Assembly: GCA_019745505.1 (NCBI GenBank)
Contig: JAIETE010000048.1
Span: 1 to 44,944, forward strand
Source of the DNA: Candidatus Obscuribacterales bacterium
GTDB lineage: Bacteria > Cyanobacteriota > Vampirovibrionia > Obscuribacterales > Obscuribacteraceae
Reading direction: 5' to 3'
DNA length: 44,944 bases
This document shows, piece by piece, positions 15,002 to 23,179 of this stretch. The position numbers and the translations under genes are program-made. Position 1 is the first letter of the stretch. The number at the start of each line of letters is the position of its first letter. The notes under the pieces were generated by a model, which was not told the origin of the DNA, did not search any database, and worked only from the letters and a program-made list of their open reading frames with translations.

Positions 15002-16729
15002 ATGGTAAGCCAGAGCGCGACCAAAGCAAAGAAATCAACCCAGGCACCAGAGAGAAAAAAGCCCATGCCCGCCAAAGACATTTACCGCATTCCAACTACT
15101 GCTCAAATAAGACGTCTGGAGTCCGATTGGATTGCCAAATGCGATCCTAATTGGGGCCAGGTGCTCATGGAGGTGGCCGGACGTGGAGCAGCGGAAGCCG
15201 CATTTGAAGTTTGGGAGCAGCGCAATGAGACGCAAACCGGGTCGGTGGCTATTTTTTGTGGCCGCGGCAACAACGGCGGGGACGGATTTGTCGTTGCCCG
15301 TTACCTGCATCTCTGGGGAGTGCCCGTGCATGTTTGGGTGGTAGGAAACACCAAAGGCCGGGGCGCGCAAGCAGACCAGGCGATGACCACGGTGGAGAGC
15401 AGCACCAATAGAGACATACTCAAGAAGATGGGCGTTGAAGTGCGTTCGTTTGCTTCAGATCTTTCGTCCAATTTCTTCGATACTCCTGACGGAAAACAAT
15501 TGTCCTCCAGCGTCACGGTAATCGTCGACGCCCTGCTAGGAACAGGAATCGATCGAGACGTGGATGCTGTTTTCATGCACGCAATAGAGATGATCAATGG
15601 CAGCGATGCGACAGTTATTGCAGTCGATTTGCCCTCCGGCATTCACTCCGATTCGGGTCAGGTTATGGGAGCGGCGGTGCGGGCGCATGCCACGATTACC
15701 TTTGGCAATGTCAAGCCAGGATTGATCAATTATCCAGGCGCCGAGTACGCCGGCGAATTGCGCGTCATCGATATAGGCTTGCCGGAAGCCTCGCTAGAAA
15801 AGCCGATTATTCATCTGACATCGGCCGAATTGGTAAAAGACCTTTTGCCGAAACGCCCGGCCAATTCACACAAAGGTTCTTTCGGATATCTGCTCACGAT
15901 TGCAGGCAGCCTGGGGATGTCCGGCGCAACCATGCTGGCTACGGAGAGTTCTCTTAAAGTCGGCACCGGATTATGCATACTTGCAACGCCATCATCCTTG
16001 GTGCCTCATCTTCCGGCAAAAGAAGTAATCTACCGTCCTATTGCTGAGACCGATGAGGCGACAATCGCGCCTAAGGCCCTCTGGGAGCTGGAAAAAGACC
16101 TCGATAAAGCGACGGCTGTGGTGCTCGGACCGGGACTGTCGACAAACGAGGAAACTGTTTCCTTCGTTCATAAATTCATGTCCAAAGTCATGGACCGCTC
16201 CAATGAAGTTCCATGCCTCATCGATGCCGATGGTTTGAATTGCATAGCCGAGAACACCAAGGTCTTCCCTGAGGACGCAAAGCACATCGTGATTACGCCG
16301 CATCCAAAAGAACTGTCCAGATTGCTCGATGAGTCTACCTCGGAAATTCAGAAAGATCGAATCGGCTCGGCCACGAAAGCTGCTCAAGAATTCGGCTGCA
16401 TTGTGGTTCTCAAAGGTGCTCACACGGTAATCGCCGACCCGGATGGCAATGTCTTTATCAATCCGACCGGCAATCCGGGGATGTCGACCGCCGGCTGCGG
16501 CGATGTTCTGTCCGGGATCATCGGCGGTCTGCTCGCTCAAGGAGTAGAACCATTCGATGCTGCCGTAGCCGGTGTCTATCTGCACGGACGGGCAGGCGAC
16601 ATCGCCGCCCACTCACTTGGCGAAGCATCAGTAACGGCAGGAAACATTCTCGAAAGTATTCCGGATGCTCTCTTGAGCATCCAGGACGAACTGGTCAGCG
16701 ACCTGGAAGCAATGTTCGAGCCGATGTGA
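15002..16729 (+). CDS. nnr: Bifunctional NAD(P)HX epimerase/dehydratase
   Basis: 575 residues, starting one base after the ATPase stop; an internal ATG at 15065 is an alternative start. The N-terminal YjeF_N (epimerase) domain spans about 30-260, with VAIFCGRGNNGGDGFVVARYL and the later VIAVDLPSGIHSD. The C-terminal ribokinase-like dehydratase spans about 275-570: GSFGYLLTIAGSLGMSGA, VLGPGLS, TPHPKEL and NPGMSTAGCGDVLSG. Together they repair hydrated NADH and NADPH (NAD(P)HX): the epimerase interconverts R and S forms and the dehydratase uses ADP or ATP. It is cytoplasmic and a housekeeping function. All hallmark motifs are present. Confidence 0.93.
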   Translation: MVSQSATKAKKSTQAPERKKPMPAKDIYRIPTTAQIRRLESDWIAKCDPNWGQVLMEVAGRGAAEAAFEVWEQRNETQTGSVAIFCGRGNNGGDGFVVARYLHLWGVPVHVWVVGNTKGRGAQADQAMTTVESSTNRDILKKMGVEVRSFASDLSSNFFDTPDGKQLSSSVTVIVDALLGTGIDRDVDAVFMHAIEMINGSDATVIAVDLPSGIHSDSGQVMGAAVRAHATITFGNVKPGLINYPGAEYAGELRVIDIGLPEASLEKPIIHLTSAELVKDLLPKRPANSHKGSFGYLLTIAGSLGMSGATMLATESSLKVGTGLCILATPSSLVPHLPAKEVIYRPIAETDEATIAPKALWELEKDLDKATAVVLGPGLSTNEETVSFVHKFMSKVMDRSNEVPCLIDADGLNCIAENTKVFPEDAKHIVITPHPKELSRLLDESTSEIQKDRIGSATKAAQEFGCIVVLKGAHTVIADPDGNVFINPTGNPGMSTAGCGDVLSGIIGGLLAQGVEPFDAAVAGVYLHGRAGDIAAHSLGEASVTAGNILESIPDALLSIQDELVSDLEAMFEPM

Positions 16730-16746
16730 TTCGCGCACGGCAGGAA

Positions 16747-17421
16747 TTATTTCTCGCGAAATTTGTAGCCGACGCCGTGCACGTTTTCGATATGCGAAGG
16801 TTCGCCTTGAGTGTCGATTTTTCGGCGCAGTCGCAGCACTGAAGTCCTCACCGTTTCGCCTGATGCTCCTGCTTCCGATTTCCAGACCAGATTGATCAGA
16901 GCTTCTGTCGTGTGCACGACTCCCGGCTTTCGCATGAGCACTTCGAGCAGCGAAAATTCCTGGGGGAAAAGCTTCACCAGTTCGCCGTTTTTCCACACTT
17001 CATGTTTGAGAACATCCAGTTCCAGATCGCCCCCGCTCAGGACTTCGCTGACCATTTGAGCAGGGCGGCGCATCAACGCGCGCAAACGGGCTGAAAGTTC
17101 GCGAATTTGAAATGGTTTGGTCAGATAGTCGTCGGCACCGCCATCCAGTCCTTGCTCTTTATCGGACAAGTCGTTTCTGCCGGTGAGCATGAGAATTGGG
17201 GTTGTGCCTCCGCCCTTGCGAAATTCGGCAATCAGGTCGATGCCCACTCCGTCCGGCAACCCCCAGTCGAGCACGATAGCGTCATATGTATAGCCGGCCA
17301 GCATGGCTTTTCCATCGGCATAGGTCGAAACCACGTCCACTTTATGGTGTTCGTGAGTCAGCCATTTTTCGATAACATCGGCCTGATGGTCGTCGTCTTC
17401 AACGACTAGAATTTTAGCCAT
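16747..17421 (-). CDS. OmpR-family response regulator
   Basis: 224 residues. The receiver domain (1-118) has the acidic pair VVEDDD, the phospho-acceptor Asp52 in VLDWGLPDG, Thr in MLTGR and Lys in YLTKPF. The C-terminal winged helix (about 125-224) ends RTSVLRLRRKI...HGVGYKF, typical of OmpR/PhoB. It is divergent from the histidine kinase gene (116 bp apart) and is most likely its partner. Two Pho-box-like sites lie just beyond the kinase gene, which makes a PhoB-like role tempting, but the sequence does not prove it. It is convergent with the NAD(P)HX repair gene, 17 bp away. Confidence 0.9.
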   Translation of the reverse strand: MAKILVVEDDDHQADVIEKWLTHEHHKVDVVSTYADGKAMLAGYTYDAIVLDWGLPDGVGIDLIAEFRKGGGTTPILMLTGRNDLSDKEQGLDGGADDYLTKPFQIRELSARLRALMRRPAQMVSEVLSGGDLELDVLKHEVWKNGELVKLFPQEFSLLEVLMRKPGVVHTTEALINLVWKSEAGASGETVRTSVLRLRRKIDTQGEPSHIENVHGVGYKFREK

Positions 17422-17474
17422 AGCAAAGAATTGTCAGCATCCGGTACTGGTCACACCCGGCGCCATTTTAGCAC

Positions 17475-17480
17475 TATAAT
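17475..17480 (+). promoter_or_regulatory. Possible -10 box for the histidine kinase
   Basis: A perfect TATAAT lies 57 bp upstream of the GTG start in the divergent region. No good -35 at normal spacing is visible, so an activator may be needed. Confidence 0.4.
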
Positions 17481-17537
17481 TGGATGCAAAGAAAAGCCAA
17501 AATCGCGCTGCCCGGCATGGCGGCAAGGATCTAAACA

Positions 17538-19439
17538 GTGAAGTGGAAGCTGACACTAAGACAAAAGGGTCTGCTCGTCGTTGCATTTTTGCTCGGCTTC
17601 GAACTTCTCTTGCTTGGCGGTTTTAGTTATTTGCTGCGTGATGCGCAGATGCAAATCGACCGATTGCAGGACGCACAGCAAGTGATCTCCAGTTTGCAGC
17701 GCCTCTCTACTCTCAGGGAGAAGGCTACAAATGGTTTGCTGGTCCAGATTCAGTTCTACAAAGACCCGCCGGGTTCAAGACGGTATTACGAGACTTTCCA
17801 AAAATACGTAGATGCATTTCCTGGTGAGTTGGTGCATTTCAAGAATCTGCTTAAAACCGATTCGGTGAATCGTTTTCGAGCTGAAGAACTGGACCGTGTT
17901 TGCCGGGCAGGAATGGCTGCAATTCAAGAGGAGAGAAAACTCTACTCTATGAAGGACTCTCTCCAGGAAAGAATCGTCATAGCGCGTCTTTCCAGTGTGA
18001 TGTTTCACGCGGCACGCCTGACTGACAATCTAGTCGACTATTACACAAAGATCGAAAAGGACATCTCGCCTATCGAAGAGCAGTCCAGGGCTCGTTTGGA
18101 GCAAGCTGTCTGGGCAATCATGGTATTGAATGTCGCCCTGGCGATTGCCGTTGGACAGCTCTTCGTGCGTGGTATTACGCGAAGGCTTGCTGTTTTGACG
18201 GACAACAGTCATAAACTGGCGGCCGGAGTTCCTCTCAATCCAGCCATGGTCGGATATGACGAGATTGCCGTTCTGGATAATGTCTTTCACAGAATGGCCG
18301 GAACGCTGGCAGAATCCGCAAGGAAAGAGCGTGCCATTATCGAGCACGCTGTAGATGTAATCTGTTCCGTTGATTCTCATCTGGCATTTCTGGCAGTCAA
18401 TCCCGCCTCAGAAACTGTTCTGGGATACAAGCCTGAGGAAATGATCGGCAAGCGTTGTCTCGATTTTGTGGTTGCCGAAGAGAGAGAGGCGACTGCTCTT
18501 GCCTTGAAAAATATCATTCGCGAACGAACGGTTGCGCAATTGGAAACTCGTCTTGTGCAAAAAGACGGAACAGTGATCGATGTGCTCTGGTCGATGCAAT
18601 GGTCACAAGAAGAGCATGCTCTTTTCTGTGTTGTCCACGATATTTCCGGCAGCAAGGAGATAGAGCGGATGAAGCAAGAATTCGTCTCTATGGTCAGTCA
18701 CGATTTGCGCACTCCGCTGTCTGCAATTCAAGGAACGATCGAGCTTTTCAGAGAAGGAATGTATAACTCCTCAGACGAAGCCGGCAAGAGCGCGCTTCAT
18801 AAGATGTACTTGAGCACCAATCGACTGCTGGGTTTAGTCAATGACCTTTTGGACATTGAAAAGCTGGAAGCCGGAAAGATGGTGAAAGATCTTAAGCGCA
18901 CCAATATCGATGACGTGATCAAGAAATCTATCGGTTCGGTGGCGGGCTTTGCGGAAGTGCATGAAGTGAAGATCGACTATCGCGAGGAAGATATTTTTGT
19001 CCTGGCGGACGAAGATCGCCTCGTTCAAGCCGTCGTCAATCTCCTTTCCAATGCAATAAAATTCTCACGCGCTCCCGCCGTTGTTACGGTCGAGACAAGC
19101 ATTCCCGATGAGAAAGAATCACAGTTGAATGGCGCACAATCTCGCTACTGCGAAGTTCGAGTGGTCGACACCGGCAGAGGGATTAGCGAAGAAAAGGCCA
19201 AGACTCTTTTCCAGAGATACAGCCAGGCCGATAAAGGCGACAATAAGCGTGGAGTGGGAACGGGCCTGGGGCTGGCAATCTCCAAGGCTATTGTCGAATG
19301 TCATCACGGAAGTATCGGTCTGAAGAGCAAGGTTGATGAGGGGTCGACTTTTTGGTTTCGCGTACCTCTCTGGAGCGATGATTTTCAAAGGCAGTCCGGG
19401 GCTGGATTTAAGCCAGCTGACGCCCCTTCCGGCACTTAG
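17538..19439 (+). CDS. Membrane sensor histidine kinase (TM-periplasmic-TM-HAMP-PAS-HisKA-HATPase)
   Basis: 633 residues from a GTG with AAGGAT 9 nt upstream. TM1 is at about 11-33 and TM2 at about 190-210, with a helical periplasmic sensor between. HAMP follows (ITRRLAVLTDNSHKLAAG). A PAS domain (about 265-370) contains ICSVDSHLAFLAVNPASETVLGY. The H-box SMVSHDLRTPL carries the phospho-accepting His388. The ATPase has the N-box LLSNAIKF, G1 VVDTGRGIS and G2 GVGTGLGLAISKA. All catalytic boxes are intact. The four-helix-like periplasmic part resembles CHASE3 sensors by length only. It should phosphorylate the divergently encoded OmpR-type regulator. A palindrome copy starts 1 bp after its stop codon. 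Confidence 0.92.
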   Translation: MKWKLTLRQKGLLVVAFLLGFELLLLGGFSYLLRDAQMQIDRLQDAQQVISSLQRLSTLREKATNGLLVQIQFYKDPPGSRRYYETFQKYVDAFPGELVHFKNLLKTDSVNRFRAEELDRVCRAGMAAIQEERKLYSMKDSLQERIVIARLSSVMFHAARLTDNLVDYYTKIEKDISPIEEQSRARLEQAVWAIMVLNVALAIAVGQLFVRGITRRLAVLTDNSHKLAAGVPLNPAMVGYDEIAVLDNVFHRMAGTLAESARKERAIIEHAVDVICSVDSHLAFLAVNPASETVLGYKPEEMIGKRCLDFVVAEEREATALALKNIIRERTVAQLETRLVQKDGTVIDVLWSMQWSQEEHALFCVVHDISGSKEIERMKQEFVSMVSHDLRTPLSAIQGTIELFREGMYNSSDEAGKSALHKMYLSTNRLLGLVNDLLDIEKLEAGKMVKDLKRTNIDDVIKKSIGSVAGFAEVHEVKIDYREEDIFVLADEDRLVQAVVNLLSNAIKFSRAPAVVTVETSIPDEKESQLNGAQSRYCEVRVVDTGRGISEEKAKTLFQRYSQADKGDNKRGVGTGLGLAISKAIVECHHGSIGLKSKVDEGSTFWFRVPLWSDDFQRQSGAGFKPADAPSGT

Positions 19440-19440
19440 C

Positions 19441-19472
19441 TGGAAGTTTGACCGATAACGGTCTAACTTCCA
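19441..19472. repeat. 32-nt dispersed palindrome, copy 2
   Basis: Core GAAGTTTGACCGAT...CTAACTTC differs from the perfect copies at two positions. It begins right after the kinase stop and 8 bp before a Pho-box-like promoter. Confidence 0.85.
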
Positions 19473-19479
19473 AAGCTGG

Positions 19480-19514
19480 TTGTCATTAAATTGTCATGAC
19501 TGGCGGGCTATTTT
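19480..19514 (+). promoter_or_regulatory. Pho-box-like promoter upstream of the calpain-like gene
   Basis: Direct repeat TTGTCAT-TAAA-TTGTCAT (11-bp period) followed after 11 nt by a TATTTT -10 box. This matches the layout of enterobacterial PhoB sites, where the box replaces the -35. The expected start is near 19521, giving a leader of about 97 nt with a CCCGGAC/GTCCGGG long-range stem. Confidence 0.6.
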
Positions 19515-19617
19515 CAGGTCACCCCCCGGACATGGCATTTTTAGATAATTCCGGCTGCACCCGGAGTGCGTAAGAGCTTGGTTGTCCGGGTTTCCCTTCG
19601 ATTAAGCGAGACAGCCT

Positions 19618-21753
19618 ATGGAATGCAGAGATGGCTATGAAGTAAAGGTCGACAATGCCTGTGTGCCGGCGCTTCTGTTTGATCCGCAGCTGATGTGCCG
19701 TGTAGACGATTTCGCCAAGAGCCCGTCTCCATTTTTGCCGACTTGCCAGATTGTCGAGACCTGTTCGCCTGAAAGCGCAGCCAATCAATGTACTGAAATA
19801 GTTCCGGAGCGCAATAGCGCTGAATGCACGGTCAAGGAGTACACGGACAGTTGGGGAAGAAAGCGAGTTGATGAAACAAATTGCGGTCAATCGCAGCCTT
19901 ACAAAATTACGATTACTCCACCCGGCGGCGAGCCGATCGAGTTCAACTATAACGGCAAGGAATATCGCGCACCTTACAAGAACAGCAAGGGCGAAAACAT
20001 TGGTTTTATCGCTTATTCTCTGCCGAAAGAGTACATCTATTATCACAACGACAAAGCGAAAACATCTTTCCTGGACATGAAGGATGGCACGCATGTGGTG
20101 AAAAAAATTCGCTCCGATGACGATTACGTGACCACATTTACCCATGACGGTGCGGTCTTCTTTACTCAGAAGGCGTCAGCAAAGGGCAGAACCGATACGG
20201 CTACTTATGCCGATGGTACTGTGCGAGTGGCTCAATACGATAGTTCTGAAACGATGACTAGACAGACCATTACACAGAAGGACGGGACGGTCACGTCGAT
20301 TTCCAGAACCAAAGACGGTTCGCTGGAAGGTACGCGCAGAGACAGACATGGTCGTGTCCTGGAAGATGTGGTGCTTGTTTCCGATTATCCTATGCACAAG
20401 CCCGGCAGTGACGATCCGGATGCGGAGTATCTCGTTTTTCGCAATCGTAAAAATGGAGAGATGAGAGCGGTGGGCATGCCGTCCGATATCAAATATGATC
20501 GCGCGGCTCATTTTCAGCCGCTTTCATATGATGCGAATCTGGGCACCCTCTCCCTGGTGAACAAAGATGGCAGTACAATTTTGGAATCCAGTCAGGGACG
20601 CACCGATGTGCGTGCAAAGAATGGCTCGGTCACAGGTTCGACTGTCGCAGGAGAGATGTCTTTCTCCTTTCCCGACGGAGATGCCGGCGGCAAGAAGGCA
20701 ATTGTTATTCATCCCGACCTTTGCGGCGCGCAGCTGAATCAGGATGATACCGTCGATCGCTGGTGCCGAGAGATTGAAGACAAGGCTATCAACGAAAAGC
20801 TGGAGCCGACCGAGAAAGCTTTTTTGAAAGCGCATGCCGATATTGTTGATAAGCGCGATTTTCTGGAGATACATCGCCGGTTTCGCGGCGATGAGACAAA
20901 GTTGCGTAATTTCTATTCGAAATTGTCCGAAATAGATAATGTCACAGGTTTGAGCCAATCAGAAAAGAATGCGCTTTGCAAAACTATGATGCATCATGTT
21001 GCCTATCCCGATGAAATCGTTCAAGGACGTTCTCCGACCTGCAACGTAGCGGTGCTGCAGATCGAGATGGCTAAGCAGCGCCCGACCGAATACGTTGATT
21101 TCGTGGTCGATGCTCTTTCGGCGGACGGCAAACCTTATAAATCAATCGGCGGCAAGACTGTTCGTTTTGACGAAGCTAATTTGAAAATGACCGACTTGAG
21201 CGGCAGAGATCTCGCCAGCCGTGTTTTTCAAACAGCTGCATTGCAGCTGAATTTTTATCCAAGTACATTTAAGAACACTGTGGATGGAACAGGAAAGAGT
21301 GGTCGCTCTCAAAAAGAATTCGACGGTTTGAACACCAAAGATATAGCCGAACTTCGATATCAATTGACCGGTGAAGAGACAGCAGAGTGCTGGATTTCAT
21401 CGTCCGACGATCTGGAAAGAGCTTTGAGAGTGAATGGAGGAAAACCCATAGTCATTCGAGTCAACGGCGACCAACCGCCTTTCACGAAAGGGGAAGAAAA
21501 ATCCGATCGCAAAGGTACGGGCTCGCATGTCGTTATCTTGAACAGCATTGAAAGCGGCAGTCCCAAGAGAGCTAGAATCAGCAATCCGTGGGGACCAAGC
21601 GATGACGCGGCAGGCACCGGTTTGACCATGTCTGTAGACGAGCTCTTCAAGAATATGCAATTTGATACGGAGTCCGATTTCGGCATTTTGCTCTTGCCCG
21701 GCAAGCGCGGCACTACAGGAACAATCGTCAACGGCAAATACGAGCCGCTTTGA
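19618..21753 (+). CDS. Large protein with calpain/papain-like cysteine peptidase C-terminus
   Basis: 711 residues from an ATG. No signal peptide is seen at this start. The N-terminal about 90 residues are Cys-rich. Residues about 95-350 look like repeated beta-hairpins with DGT and KDG turns, resembling YD/RHS-like or wrap-type strands. The C-terminal part holds a papain-superfamily triad order: QGRSPTCN (Gln469, Cys475), GSHVVILN (His637) and ISNPWGPS (Asn656). Gln-to-Cys spacing of six and the NPWG motif match calpain-type peptidases. A Pho-box-like promoter precedes it, so phosphate-dependent expression is plausible. Secretion is unclear. The peptidase fold is inferred from motifs and not confirmed by a family match. 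Confidence 0.75.
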   Translation: MECRDGYEVKVDNACVPALLFDPQLMCRVDDFAKSPSPFLPTCQIVETCSPESAANQCTEIVPERNSAECTVKEYTDSWGRKRVDETNCGQSQPYKITITPPGGEPIEFNYNGKEYRAPYKNSKGENIGFIAYSLPKEYIYYHNDKAKTSFLDMKDGTHVVKKIRSDDDYVTTFTHDGAVFFTQKASAKGRTDTATYADGTVRVAQYDSSETMTRQTITQKDGTVTSISRTKDGSLEGTRRDRHGRVLEDVVLVSDYPMHKPGSDDPDAEYLVFRNRKNGEMRAVGMPSDIKYDRAAHFQPLSYDANLGTLSLVNKDGSTILESSQGRTDVRAKNGSVTGSTVAGEMSFSFPDGDAGGKKAIVIHPDLCGAQLNQDDTVDRWCREIEDKAINEKLEPTEKAFLKAHADIVDKRDFLEIHRRFRGDETKLRNFYSKLSEIDNVTGLSQSEKNALCKTMMHHVAYPDEIVQGRSPTCNVAVLQIEMAKQRPTEYVDFVVDALSADGKPYKSIGGKTVRFDEANLKMTDLSGRDLASRVFQTAALQLNFYPSTFKNTVDGTGKSGRSQKEFDGLNTKDIAELRYQLTGEETAECWISSSDDLERALRVNGGKPIVIRVNGDQPPFTKGEEKSDRKGTGSHVVILNSIESGSPKRARISNPWGPSDDAAGTGLTMSVDELFKNMQFDTESDFGILLLPGKRGTTGTIVNGKYEPL

Positions 21754-21759
21754 TTCGCA

Positions 21760-21794
21760 CTGTCATTAGATTGTAACGGCGTCGCTTATATACT
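21760..21794 (+). promoter_or_regulatory. Second Pho-box-like promoter
   Basis: CTGTCAT-TAGA-TTGTAAC (second half degenerate) followed after 11 nt by TATACT, in the same geometry as the 19480 site. It begins 6 bp after the stop of the calpain-like gene and points right, into a stretch with no clear gene but a strong terminator. Confidence 0.5.
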
Positions 21795-21800
21795 CGATAC

Positions 21801-21951
21801 ATCAGAGGCGCCCACGAGCTGGTGGACTTCACTGATGCCGAGGCGGTTTCAGCCGCCCCTTTGAAGAAATCCAATGCTTTCAATGTATTGGAAAATCTCG
21901 GCAAAGCAGGCTGCCTGCGAATGCCTTGCTTTGCCGAATTACCATTTTTTT
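21801..21951 (+). ncRNA. Candidate small RNA from a Pho-box-like promoter to a terminator
   Basis: The predicted start near 21801 and the terminator T-run ending at 21951 would give an RNA of about 150 nt. It contains further hairpins: GGCGG-TTTCAG-CCGCC near 21842 and CCAAT...ATTGG near 21873. A GTG-started reading frame from 21822 runs through the terminator stem and lacks a ribosome site, so a coding role is unlikely. Existence is inferred from signals only. Confidence 0.4.
21899..21951 (+). terminator. Rho-independent terminator
   Basis: Stem CGGCAAAGCA / TGCTTTGCCG (10 bp, extended by GGC/GCC inside) followed by AATTACCA and seven T. It can end both the calpain-like transcript and the candidate small RNA. 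Confidence 0.75.
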
Positions 21952-21966
21952 GTACGGGACAGCCGA

Positions 21967-21994
21967 GAGAGGAGGGTTTTTGGACCCTCCTCTC
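21967..21994. terminator. Hairpin between convergent genes
   Basis: An 11-bp perfect stem GAGAGGAGGGT / ACCCTCCTCTC with a 6-nt loop, 3 bp beyond the stop of the minus-strand S66 gene. Short T content on either side; probably a bidirectional end signal. Confidence 0.6.
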
Positions 21995-21997
21995 GAT

Positions 21998-23167
21998 TTA
22001 TGACAGTGCCGATTCCAGGTAAGTAAGTGTGCCTTTTGAAGCATCCAGTCTCACTTTGACTCCAATCGGAGCGGTCAAGGCACGCGCCGATTGGCCAAGC
22101 GGCATCCCGAAACAGCAAGGTTTATTGACTGCTTTCATGCGATCGCCGAAGAGGTCCTCGATTGAATACATATTGAAGCAGTCTTCCGTCCGGCAATTCT
22201 CGAAGTCGCCCAGCGCCACTCCTGAAACATCATTCAAGGCGCCGGCTAAATAGAGATTGGTAAACCAGCGATCGAGAATGCCATGGTCTTCATTGATGTC
22301 TTCCAGGAAAAGCACCGCATTCTTGAATGAAGGTTGGAACGGTGTGCCCATCAGTGAGCCGAGGGCGGTGAGATTGCCGCCCAGGAGAGCACCTTCGGCC
22401 GTTCCTTCTACGGCCGCATATGAATAGGCGATTTGCCATTTATCGTCGGGAACGCGCGCTCTCGATTTCGAAGATCCATCGAAACTTGCCTCCAGTCCCC
22501 AATAATTCGATTGTATGGAAGGAAGTTTGTCTTTGGACGTGACGGCAAGTTTTAGCGCATCAAAAGATTGCCGGCTGGAGATGCGGTCCATATTAGGAGC
22601 GTGGAAAGTGATCACGCCTGTTTTTGCGTAGGCTGCCAGAAGAATATGGCTGATATCGTCACTGCCGGCGATTATTTTCGGACTTTGCTTGAGAGCCTGC
22701 CAGTCGATCTTGTCGACCAGATGCAAAGCTCCATAGCCTCCCGTGACGCAGAAGATGCCGGCGATGCTCTCATCTCTGAGAGCGTCGTTGAAATCGGACA
22801 CGCGTTCTTCATCGGTACCGGCCATGGTGCCATAAATTTTCAATGCGTTTTTGCCGACGACCGGTTTGAGCCCCATTTGCTCGACAATCGCTTTGGCTCG
22901 ATTGACAGTGGCCGGGTTGTGGGGGCGACCGGCAGGGCACAGGATCGCTACTCGCTCTCCTTCTTTCAGTGCTCGAGGTTTGATGATAGATTCTTCGTGC
23001 GGTTTTGACGCAAGTGCGGCGCCTTTATCTTTTGCCGCCGTTTTTGCTTGTGCCATCTGTTTCGTTCCTTGTGAAAAGATCGTTGCTGAAATTAGAGCCT
23101 TGGTGCCTTTGCTTAGCAGAGCGCGTCTGGATATGTGCGTCTTTGCGCAAACTGCTCCGGTTGTCAT
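21998..23167 (-). CDS. S66 LD-carboxypeptidase paralogue with lost catalytic residues
   Basis: 389 residues. The N-terminus has a Tat-like motif (ISRRALLSKG) and a hydrophobic stretch. The fold markers of S66 peptidases are present: VTGGYGALHL, KIIAGSDDISH, VLFLEDINEDH and GMPLGQSARALTAPIG. Against the neighbouring paralogue, the nucleophile motif GYSD reads GSDD (Ser to Asp), and the His of the C-terminal GH motif is Gln. Only the Glu of the Ser-Glu-His triad remains. The enzyme should therefore not cleave by the S66 mechanism and may instead bind muropeptides. The gene is intact and lies 12 bp downstream of the active-looking copy, so they are co-transcribed. Confidence 0.88.
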   Translation of the reverse strand: MTTGAVCAKTHISRRALLSKGTKALISATIFSQGTKQMAQAKTAAKDKGAALASKPHEESIIKPRALKEGERVAILCPAGRPHNPATVNRAKAIVEQMGLKPVVGKNALKIYGTMAGTDEERVSDFNDALRDESIAGIFCVTGGYGALHLVDKIDWQALKQSPKIIAGSDDISHILLAAYAKTGVITFHAPNMDRISSRQSFDALKLAVTSKDKLPSIQSNYWGLEASFDGSSKSRARVPDDKWQIAYSYAAVEGTAEGALLGGNLTALGSLMGTPFQPSFKNAVLFLEDINEDHGILDRWFTNLYLAGALNDVSGVALGDFENCRTEDCFNMYSIEDLFGDRMKAVNKPCCFGMPLGQSARALTAPIGVKVRLDASKGTLTYLESALS

Positions 23168-23179
23168 CTTTTCGACTCC

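Noticed and set aside
21822-22022. GTG-started 66-codon frame after the calpain-like gene
   Set aside because: It reads through a strong terminator stem and T-run and into the convergent hairpin, and has no ribosome site.
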